Under the pieces are notes generated by a model that saw only the letters and a list, made by a program, of their open reading frames with translations, searched no databases and had not been told where the DNA came from. A DNA stretch of 64,000 bases from contig JAHBUD010000002.1 in the NCBI GenBank assembly GCA_019638255.1, positions 461,703-525,702 on the forward strand, written 5' to 3'. Made by a program: the position numbers and the translations under genes. This DNA comes from Cyclobacteriaceae bacterium (GTDB lineage: Bacteria; Bacteroidota; Bacteroidia; Cytophagales; Cyclobacteriaceae). Shown here in pieces: positions 36,623 through 43,814 of the stretch; position 1 is the first letter of the stretch, and every line of letters starts with the position of its first letter.

Positions 36623-38254
36623 ATGAGCGTTATTAAATTCATTTTATTGCTGCTACTCCTCTCTTGCTCGCAACTGCTGGTTGGGCAAAACAGGCCCCAG
36701 GTAACACTGCTGGAAATACTGGAGAAGGCAATCACCGGTGAATCCAATGTAGTCAGTTATACCGATTACGATATCCTCGTTCACGAAAACGAAACAGAAG
36801 CAAGAAAAAGTAAGCCGTTAACAACAGAAAGCTGGCTTGTTGATGCCATCAAAGCAAAAGGCTTGGGTCGATTTAACGAGGATGGTAAATTAATTATTCC
36901 ATCATCTCTTCGGTTGGACAACTGTGTGTTCAAAAACACAGGCGAGGGAGGGTTTGATGAGATTACAAACATTCATTTTGAAAAATCGGTCATTCTATTA
37001 AGACTCACGGCTGACAAAAATGGCTATGCCATTCATCTGAAAAATGTAACATTTGATTCCTACTTCATTTTCAAAAATTATATTAACCTCGAAATAGAGA
37101 AATGCGAGTTTAAGTCATTTACGATAATACGTTTATATCAAGATGATGCAAAGCTTGAACTATATGAATCAAAATTTTTTTCCTTTCCGAAGTATTCGTT
37201 TGATCCCGCCAGCGCTGATACTGTTCCAAGTAGAGAATATCAACTTCAAGTGACCGATACTCTCGCATTTGAAGCAGTAGAGATATCATTGAAAAATGGT
37301 GAATACTTTAGTTTTACGGATAATGAGTTACAGCTTCGGGAACCCTTACACCGCGGTGTGTCGGTTTATGGGAATATTGCGAATTTAGACGTCTCTAATA
37401 ACCGTTTTAATGGATGGTTAAAACTTGAATGTTTTATTGAAAAACGATTTGAGTTAACCGGTAATAACTTTTTCAGCAACCTCGACATTACAAACTGCAG
37501 TTTACCTGAACTTAGTTCCAATTCAAAAATTGACTGGTCAACCATAGATTCCCGTCAGCTTTGTAATATCGTTCACTTCAAAACTGAGAACGAAGTGGGG
37601 TTATACTGGCCCCGGCTTGGAGAACTTTTTCTTAATTCTCCTATTGCTGCTTATGATGGATCGTACTACAACTCCTCAATAAAAGACTTCCACTATAATC
37701 TGATTGGTTCCTATCGAAGGCTATACAATATTTTTAAGGAGCTTGGATATGATGAGTTCTCTAATGCGTGCTATATCACACTGAAAGATCTTGAAACAGT
37801 AAGGTATCAGGGAAATTATTCAGAGTATGGTGGCTTCAAAAACTGGACACGCTGGAGGTTAAATCAATTACTTAAACAATATACAGTGTATGGTACTGAC
37901 CCGGCAGATGCTATTGTTGGATCTGTGTACATTATTTTGCTTTTCGGCTTGTTCTATTTCTTCTTTCCATCCGAGTGGGATATAAAAAGTAAGAAAATGC
38001 TCTTGCAGGATTTTAGAATTTTTATCCGGAAGAATGAGCACGGATACATTAAACCCTTTTTTAAACTGATCACCGGCTTTTTCATAAGCCTTATTAATGC
38101 ACTAACCTTAAGCCTGAATGCTTTTGTTACATTGGGCTTTGGCAACATCCCAGCTTCAGGACTTGCCCGTTATGTATGCGTTGTACAAGGATTAATCGGC
38201 TGGTTCTTGTTGAGTATTTTTACAGTAGCGCTGATCAACCAGATTTTATATTAA
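36623..38254 (+). CDS. K+-channel-like membrane protein with large exported N-terminal domain
   Basis: 543 residues. A signal peptide or signal anchor (FILLLLLLSCSQLLVGQ) opens the protein. About 90-330 resembles short pentapeptide/beta-helix turns (VFKNTGEGGF, IHLKNVTFDSYFIFKN, LEIEKCEFKSF, LDVSNNRFNGWLKLECF). A helical linker (about 350-420) leads to one hydrophobic helix at about 430-450. The C-terminal part has a two-helix pore unit: helix ISLINALTLSLNAF, a filter-like loop TLGFGN at 503-508, and a last helix LIGWFLLSIFTVALINQILY. TLGFG is close to the TxGFG/TxGYG filter of potassium channels. An extracytoplasmic beta-helix joined to a pore is unusual. It could be a gated channel; selectivity is inferred from the loop only. 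Confidence 0.75.
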   Translation: MSVIKFILLLLLLSCSQLLVGQNRPQVTLLEILEKAITGESNVVSYTDYDILVHENETEARKSKPLTTESWLVDAIKAKGLGRFNEDGKLIIPSSLRLDNCVFKNTGEGGFDEITNIHFEKSVILLRLTADKNGYAIHLKNVTFDSYFIFKNYINLEIEKCEFKSFTIIRLYQDDAKLELYESKFFSFPKYSFDPASADTVPSREYQLQVTDTLAFEAVEISLKNGEYFSFTDNELQLREPLHRGVSVYGNIANLDVSNNRFNGWLKLECFIEKRFELTGNNFFSNLDITNCSLPELSSNSKIDWSTIDSRQLCNIVHFKTENEVGLYWPRLGELFLNSPIAAYDGSYYNSSIKDFHYNLIGSYRRLYNIFKELGYDEFSNACYITLKDLETVRYQGNYSEYGGFKNWTRWRLNQLLKQYTVYGTDPADAIVGSVYIILLFGLFYFFFPSEWDIKSKKMLLQDFRIFIRKNEHGYIKPFFKLITGFFISLINALTLSLNAFVTLGFGNIPASGLARYVCVVQGLIGWFLLSIFTVALINQILY

Positions 38255-38335
38255 CTACGCAATGATGGTTCTATTTTTCGTGCTGTAGCTATTCCACAGC
38301 CCAACACCAAGAACCACGGAGGGACACAGAGCTAT

Positions 38336-38386
38336 CTACCTGAACTCCGGTAGTTTTTCATTCAACAAAATACCTGCTTTCCGGTA
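38336..38386. promoter_or_regulatory. Double palindrome element, locus A
   Basis: CTACCTGAACTCCGGTAG at 38336-38353 and TACCTGCTTTCCGGTA at 38371-38386; equivalent positions are 34 bp apart. It lies 83 bp before the collagen-like lipoprotein start. The same arrangement recurs at 40109 and 51276. Confidence 0.65.
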
Positions 38387-38469
38387 AGTATAAATCCCTA
38401 TGGTTTAAACCTAAAAAAACAGGTTGATTTGGTTGTGTTTAAATAATTCAAACCAAAAAAATCCCTTTT

Positions 38470-39057
38470 ATGAAAAAACATAACACCTACGGTATGGCGC
38501 TGATCGTATTGATCGGCATTTTCTCTTTTGTAACCTCATGCGAAGGGCCGGAAGGCCCTGTTGGACCTGCCGGACCTGCTGGCGCACAAGGTCCAGCCGG
38601 TGCTAACGGCACACAAGGTCCTCCCGGACCAACTGGAAATGCCAATGTGATTGCCAGTGATTGGATTACCAATGTATGGACGGTACAATCAAATGGAGCT
38701 AGAACTCATACCAATATTCCAGCCCCCGAAATTACGCAGGCTATCTTAGACAAGGCTAGTCTATTCATTTATTTCAAGACTAGCTCAACAGGTTCGAGTG
38801 TTAAATTAATTCCAAATCCACTTTATAGTGGTACCACGGGTGCTATTGTTTATATTATTGATGGATTTTTTCAAATAGGGACTTTTGGTGTTTTCACTAG
38901 CCCACCTGCCGTTGGTTCTAATGGAATTGAAGTAAGTTTCCCAAACTCCCAGGTACGCTATGTTATCATACCTCCAGCCTCAACGGGACGGGTACGCCTA
39001 CCCGAAAACCCGGAAGATTATTACGCCACCTGTGCCTGGTTAGGCATTGAACCCTAA
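38470..39057 (+). CDS. Collagen-like lipoprotein
   Basis: 195 residues. Lipobox FVTSC near residue 24 marks a lipoprotein. Directly after the cysteine come about 12 Gly-X-Y triplets with many GPxG units (GPEGPVGPAGPAG..., residues about 26-58), a short collagen-like stalk that should trimerise. The rest (about 60-195) is a beta-rich head (SDWITNVWTVQ, VRYVIIPPAS) found behind such stalks in Bacteroidota. It is probably displayed on the outer or inner membrane surface. A double-palindrome element upstream links its regulation to the beta-helix cassettes. Confidence 0.9.
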   Translation: MKKHNTYGMALIVLIGIFSFVTSCEGPEGPVGPAGPAGAQGPAGANGTQGPPGPTGNANVIASDWITNVWTVQSNGARTHTNIPAPEITQAILDKASLFIYFKTSSTGSSVKLIPNPLYSGTTGAIVYIIDGFFQIGTFGVFTSPPAVGSNGIEVSFPNSQVRYVIIPPASTGRVRLPENPEDYYATCAWLGIEP

Positions 39058-39149
39058 TACTAAACTTATCGTCACCCTGTTCGGAATTGAAATCCGAATC
39101 CCTCTCTTCTTCGCAGGGTTCCGCAAGGGACTCTGCGCAAGAAAAATTC

Positions 39150-39953
39150 TTACATCAACCCATAATCCATCGCGAAAGCCACTACTTCTGCAGTTGATTT
39201 GCTGCCGGTTTTGCGCAGCAGGCTTTGCCGGTGGTTGTCAACCGTTTTTTGTGAAATACTCAGCGCATCGGAAATTTGTTTGCTACTTAAACCTTTCGTC
39301 AGCAGCTTGAGCACCTCTCGTTCGCGGGTGGAAATTTTCGGAAGTTCCTAATGCGCAGATTCTTTTGCCTCACCATTGAAACTAAAAAACATACGACTGG
39401 TGTTGTCGCGTAAATCCAGCAACGTCATGGAGGCAACACCACCTTGCTTTACATGTGAGACATCCGTCACCAACGTAAGCATATACAACAATTGACCAGC
39501 TTCATTAAAAACCGCATCCAGGTATTGAATTAATGCCCAGTAAAATTCTCCTTGCTTGTTTTTCAAACGTATAAATATGGAGGTCCGGATGTGTTTGCGC
39601 TCATCTTCGAGCAAATTGCTGCAATGCATGGCGTAATATTTCGAAAAGGCAAACATCTTCTCGGCATCTTCCGGGTGCATATGCTGAAACAACACCTGTG
39701 CAGGAGCATTCACAAATTCATGAAGTTGCAACGGCAACATTTCTTCCAACGCCCCTCCAGCATCTGCATGTGTAAAACTTGTTGTGTCTGCAATAAACCA
39801 AAAGTACCGGCCTATGGAAAAGGTATGGATATGCTCTATGCGAGCCCGAAGTTGTGCCAGTAAGTGGTCAGCATCGGGATGCGGGGCATTCGGCTTTTGT
39901 CGACTAAAGAGCTCCACATTTACCTTGGGGAGAATACGGGTTTGTTTAACCAT
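39150..39953 (-). pseudogene. PAS-LuxR transcriptional regulator interrupted by an in-frame TAG
   Basis: The 5' part encodes a PAS-like sensory domain (FSIGRYFWFIADT, VLFQHMHPEDAEKMFAFSKYYA, KNKQGEFYWALIQYLDAVFNEAG). A TAG (complement of 39348-39350) follows the codons for AKESAH. The same frame then continues without interruption to TAA at 39150-39152 with a complete LuxR helix-turn-helix: PKISTREREVLKLLTKGLSS, then QISDALSISQKTVDNHRQSL. Intact relatives have PAS and HTH in one chain of about 270 residues. A nonsense mutation, read-through, or a base-call error are all possible. The start at 39953 is preferred because a palindrome overlaps the alternative ATG at 39998. Confidence 0.75.
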
Positions 39954-39996
39954 AGCTAACGTTTGGTGTATTAAATCATGCCCCGCATGCAACAGC

Positions 39997-40014
39997 ATAG
40001 GGATAAATCCCTAT
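39997..40014. promoter_or_regulatory. Perfect palindrome upstream of the PAS-LuxR gene
   Basis: ATAGGGAT-AA-ATCCCTAT, 8-bp arms. The right half (AAATCCCTAT) also occurs at 38392-38401, just after double-palindrome locus A. Candidate operator. Confidence 0.45.
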
Positions 40015-40108
40015 AGATTCAAGATAAAAAAATTTATTAATTAGAAACACCAGGTACCCTGAAACTAATGCGCTTTTAATGTACGGCATCCTAATGCACA
40101 ACCAAAAA

Positions 40109-40159
40109 CTACCGGAATTCAGGTAGTTTTTTAACGTAAAAATTCATGGTATTCCGGTA
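40109..40159. promoter_or_regulatory. Double palindrome element, locus B
   Basis: CTACCGGAATTCAGGTAG at 40109-40126, identical to the first box of locus C, and a degenerate second box TCATGGTATTCCGGTA at 40144-40159, 34 bp on. TTGAGT follows, as in locus C, and a TAGCTTTA (one mismatch to TAnnTTTG) at 40183-40190 could be the -7 box of the 40278 operon. Confidence 0.65.
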
Positions 40160-40277
40160 TTGAGTCGCGTGCGGACTGGCCTTAGCTTTATAAGGTAAGA
40201 AACAAGTTGAACAGCCTGAGCCTGCGGCAAGCAAACTTGACGAAGGCTGTTAAAGAAAAATTAAATAAAACAACACC

Positions 40278-40724
40278 ATGGAAACTCAATACATGATTGA
40301 GCAGGAATACACGCAACCCGAGCAATCCAAACGCCCCGGCATCATCTCGATGGTCAGTGTATTCGAGCTCCTTTTGATCGCGTTAATCGCTGGACAAGCT
40401 TTCTCTGATGTCATATCAGAAGGAGGTTGGTACCCCCTGTACCTGACGCTTATCGCATTGTTAAGTATACCATGCATACTGGGCATCCGCCAAATGAAAA
40501 AATGGGCGGTGTCTATGTACACGGTGTTAGTGGTATTTCACCAGGTCATTCTCCTGACTGCCGAGCTCTGGGTCTGGCAACTGCTCCTAATGCCGGGGCT
40601 GCTGGTTATTGCTTCCTGGGCGCATGCGAAGAAAATGAGCGGACCGGCATATTCATGGGTTATCGGTACACTGGGCGGAGTAGTAGTAGCAGTCTTTATG
40701 TACTTCTTCATCATTCATCCCTGA
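40278..40724 (+). CDS. Small four-helix membrane protein, tandem paralogue 1
   Basis: 148 residues. A polar head of about 18 residues is followed by four hydrophobic helices. The loop between the second and third reads GIRQMKKWAV, and the last loop HAKKMSGPAYSW. Both loops recur in the next gene, so the pair arose by tandem duplication. No known family comes to mind. It is the first gene after double-palindrome locus B and likely begins an operon running toward the beta-helix genes at 41703 and 42779. Confidence 0.75.
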   Translation: METQYMIEQEYTQPEQSKRPGIISMVSVFELLLIALIAGQAFSDVISEGGWYPLYLTLIALLSIPCILGIRQMKKWAVSMYTVLVVFHQVILLTAELWVWQLLLMPGLLVIASWAHAKKMSGPAYSWVIGTLGGVVVAVFMYFFIIHP

Positions 40725-40752
40725 TCGGAAAGAATTTTAAATCCTCTTGAAT

Positions 40753-41670
40753 ATGGAACATGAACCGGTAAACGAACAACAACACACACAAGCCGAACAA
40801 CCTAAACGACCGGCAGCCATTACGGTAATCTGTATCGTTGGCTTTATTGGATTTGCCATTTCTATTTCCACCATTTTCTCAGACATCGTTGAGGATGGAG
40901 GTTGGTATCCGAACTACCTGGGTCTCTGTGCCCTTATTGGCTTTGCATGCCTGGTGGGTATATGGCAAATGAAAAAATGGGCCGTGTTTGCGTACACCGC
41001 ATTTGCAGTCCTCAATCAAATTCTGGTCTTTATCATTATGGGTATAGGTTGGTGGAATATTACAGGGCTCATCGTTCCGGCAATAGTCATCGCGGTAGCG
41101 TTGGCACATGTAAAAAAAATGAGCGGTCCGGAAAATTCATGGATGATGGGGTCATTAGGTGGAATAGTGCCCGTAATACTGATTTACTTTTTTGTTGTTC
41201 AGCCCGGAGTGGAGACATATTCACAACATACATCGGAGTTAGAGCAAAGACTCATGGAATTGGAAGAGAAAGATGATGAGGGTAATGATGATGGTAATAC
41301 TGACAACTTTCTGGCGGCTGCCATGAGCTTGCGGGAAATAGCACAACAAGCAAATGAAGCTGCGCCCATGATGGTGGACTCAGAAACCCGACTGGACGGG
41401 GCGGAAGTACTGCCCAACACTACCATTCAGTACAATTACACGCTGGTGAACGTAACGAAAACAGAAGTTGATACCGTTGATGTTAAACGGAAACTGGAAC
41501 CTGACCTGACGAACACTATTCGAACCCATCCGGGAGCCCAGGTATTCCACGACCATAAGGCTACAGTGATTTACCGCTACCATGATAAAAATGATACCTA
41601 TGTTTTTAACATTACCATTACCCCCGAAATGTACAGCCTGTTAAACATGCCCGTACATTCTGAGAACTAA
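40753..41670 (+). CDS. Membrane protein, tandem paralogue 2, with soluble C-terminal domain
   Basis: 305 residues from the ATG at 40753 (a TTG six bases earlier is less likely; the preceding gene's start matches this ATG). Residues 1-150 align with the 40278 product (GIWQMKKWAV, HVKKMSGPENSW, four helices). An acidic coiled coil (ELEQRLMELEEKDDE) then leads to a soluble domain of about 120 residues: MMVDSETRLDGAEVLPNTTI, YNYTLVNVTKTEVD, ATVIYRYHDKNDTYVFNITI, TPEMY. I have the impression that this last domain recurs in other bacterial proteins of unknown function, but I cannot name it. Probably inner-membrane, with the domain in the periplasm. Confidence 0.78.
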   Translation: MEHEPVNEQQHTQAEQPKRPAAITVICIVGFIGFAISISTIFSDIVEDGGWYPNYLGLCALIGFACLVGIWQMKKWAVFAYTAFAVLNQILVFIIMGIGWWNITGLIVPAIVIAVALAHVKKMSGPENSWMMGSLGGIVPVILIYFFVVQPGVETYSQHTSELEQRLMELEEKDDEGNDDGNTDNFLAAAMSLREIAQQANEAAPMMVDSETRLDGAEVLPNTTIQYNYTLVNVTKTEVDTVDVKRKLEPDLTNTIRTHPGAQVFHDHKATVIYRYHDKNDTYVFNITITPEMYSLLNMPVHSEN

Positions 41671-41702
41671 GAACTAACAATCATAAACTAAACCCAACAC
41701 CC

Positions 41703-42725
41703 GTGAAAAAACTCATTATCCTCACCGCCCTGCTGCTGCCCTTAACGTTATTTGCCAAAATCTGGATTGTAGACAGCAACCCCGGCAGCGCCAGTAAAGA
41801 TTTTACCAACTTACAGGAAGCCCACGATGGCGCCAGTGCCGGAGATACCTTGTACCTGATTGGCTCCGGGGTAAGTTATATCTCATCCAAAGTAACCATC
41901 AACAAACGCCTCATCATTATTGGGCCGGGCTATTTTTTGAATAACCCGGAGACGCAGGTTTCGCTTGCGGCTGCTTTTCTTCGCCTCGCGACTGATCCTT
42001 GTAATGTAGGGGTGGAATTTGCCGCAGGCTCAGAAGGATCCGCAATGATGGGCACACAACATGCTGGAGCAATTGCTATACTTACTAATAATATTCTATT
42101 TAAACGAAATCTCTTTTATGGCAATGGCACAAACTGCCCTACTCATACAAGAATAACAATATCAGGATCATCCATTCAATTAGTGCAAAATTTTATTGGT
42201 CTGAATACAAATGGTCTTCCTGTAAGGGTTAATCCTGGCTTCACCAACGTAATAATTAGCAATAATTTTATCCAAGCTGCAGTTTTTGATGCTTTGACAT
42301 CCACCGGATCAAGTGGCGAATTAATTAACAATATATTCACAGGAACAGTTAGAGCAGACAATACACTCGTTCAAAATAACATCTTTCTGACAGGCAATGT
42401 CTTTACGTTTAATAATTGTGTTGTTCGTAATAATATTTCTATATCTAATAACCTGCCTACCGGTAATGGGAACACTGGTCCTGTTCCCCAAGGAGATATA
42501 ATTGTTGGCACGGGTACCATTGATGGCCAATTCAAACTCAAAGACGGCTCCCCGGCCATAGGCGCAGGTTTTGAAGGGGTGGATATGGGCATGTTTGGTG
42601 GTACTGAGCCCTATGTGCTCTCGGGTATTCCGCCTATACCTTCCATTTACCAACTCAATGCCCCGGCCGTAGGCGAGAAAAACACCGGGCTGCCCATTAC
42701 CGTAAAGGCGAAAGCAAACAATTAA
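41703..42725 (+). CDS. Secreted right-handed beta-helix protein, tandem copy 1
   Basis: 340 residues from a GTG start. The signal peptide ends at FAK (about 18-19). A pectate-lyase-like N-cap IWIVDSNPGSASKDFTNLQE, ASAGDTLYLIGSG and a KRLIIIGPGYFLNN turn start a beta-helix with Asn-rich rungs (TNNILFKRNLF, VVRNNIS). No catalytic set is evident. The C-terminal 32 residues (about 308-340, PPIPSIYQLNAP..., ending KAKANN) recur in the three other beta-helix proteins of the window and replace a T9SS domain. It precedes a near-copy at 42779 and the EYFFD protein at 43815 and is probably co-transcribed with them. Confidence 0.85.
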   Translation: MKKLIILTALLLPLTLFAKIWIVDSNPGSASKDFTNLQEAHDGASAGDTLYLIGSGVSYISSKVTINKRLIIIGPGYFLNNPETQVSLAAAFLRLATDPCNVGVEFAAGSEGSAMMGTQHAGAIAILTNNILFKRNLFYGNGTNCPTHTRITISGSSIQLVQNFIGLNTNGLPVRVNPGFTNVIISNNFIQAAVFDALTSTGSSGELINNIFTGTVRADNTLVQNNIFLTGNVFTFNNCVVRNNISISNNLPTGNGNTGPVPQGDIIVGTGTIDGQFKLKDGSPAIGAGFEGVDMGMFGGTEPYVLSGIPPIPSIYQLNAPAVGEKNTGLPITVKAKANN

Positions 42726-42778
42726 CAGCGCGCTTCATGTTGATATTTATAAATCCATAAAACCAAAAACGTTTTTGT

Positions 42779-43810
42779 ATGAAAAAATTACTCTTAATCT
42801 CCGCCCTGCTGCTGCCACTTACGTTGTTTGCTAAAATCTGGATTGTAGACAGTAACCCCGGCAGTGCCAGTAAAGATTTTACGAACTTACAGGACGCCCA
42901 CGATGGCGCTAATGCCGGAGACACCTTGTACCTGATTGGCTCCGGGGTGAGTTACATCACCGAAAAAGTGACCATCAACAAACGCCTCGTTATTATTGGG
43001 CCTGGCTATTTTTTGAATAACCCGGAGACGCAGGTTTCTTTGCTGACAGCCCGCCTTAGTCTCACACCTGATGTTTGTGATGTGGGGCTTGAGTTCGCTT
43101 CCGGATCAGAAGGCTCAGCTATAATTGGCACCACAATATCATCTAATGTAGTCGTATCGACTAATAACATTCTCATTAAGCGAAATAACTTTTCCCTTCC
43201 CGGCTCATGCAGTCCTAATCAGCTAAATCGTATTTTGATTTCAGGAAGTTCCATACAAGTAGTTCAAAATTACATTAATCAAAATAGCCCAAATGGGATT
43301 AATATTAGGGTCAATCCAGGTAACTCAAATGTTTTCATTCAAAACAACTTTATTGCTAGCAATGGCTTAACCGGCATAATATCGTCAGGTTCAGGTTTAC
43401 AGGTTGAACATAATGTGCTCACCACGACAGTTAACATTACTGATGCACTTTTTCAAAATAATATTATCCTAACCGGGAATCCTCCTGTTTTTTCTAATAC
43501 GATAGTAAGGAATAATATAGCTGTTGCCAGCAATTCATTACCTGGTGGTAATGGGAATATAGTGAATGTCCCTCAATCTAGCATAGTTGTCGGCACGGGT
43601 ACCATTGATGGCCAATGGAAACTCAAAGATGGCTCCCCAGCTATTGGCAGCGGCTACAATGACGTAGACATGGGCATGTTTGGCGGTGCAGAACCCTACG
43701 TACTTTCAGGGATTCCACCTATACCTACTATCTACGGCCTGGAAGCTCCACTAACGGGTGAGAAGAATACCGGGCTGCCCATTGAGATCAAAGCAAAATC
43801 AAACAACTGA
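42779..43810 (+). CDS. Secreted right-handed beta-helix protein, tandem copy 2
   Basis: 343 residues. About the first 90 and last 65 residues are nearly the same as in the 41703 product, down to the DNA, while residues about 100-270 differ strongly though they keep the beta-helix rung pattern (VFIQNNFIASNG, ALFQNNIILTGN, TIVRNNIAVASN). It has the signal peptide, DSNPGSASKDF cap and tail ending KAKSNN. Only 4 bp separate it from the EYFFD-repeat gene, so the two are translated from one message. The diverged middle suggests a variable ligand face; function otherwise unknown. Confidence 0.85.
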   Translation: MKKLLLISALLLPLTLFAKIWIVDSNPGSASKDFTNLQDAHDGANAGDTLYLIGSGVSYITEKVTINKRLVIIGPGYFLNNPETQVSLLTARLSLTPDVCDVGLEFASGSEGSAIIGTTISSNVVVSTNNILIKRNNFSLPGSCSPNQLNRILISGSSIQVVQNYINQNSPNGINIRVNPGNSNVFIQNNFIASNGLTGIISSGSGLQVEHNVLTTTVNITDALFQNNIILTGNPPVFSNTIVRNNIAVASNSLPGGNGNIVNVPQSSIVVGTGTIDGQWKLKDGSPAIGSGYNDVDMGMFGGAEPYVLSGIPPIPTIYGLEAPLTGEKNTGLPIEIKAKSNN

Positions 43811-43814
43811 GTAG

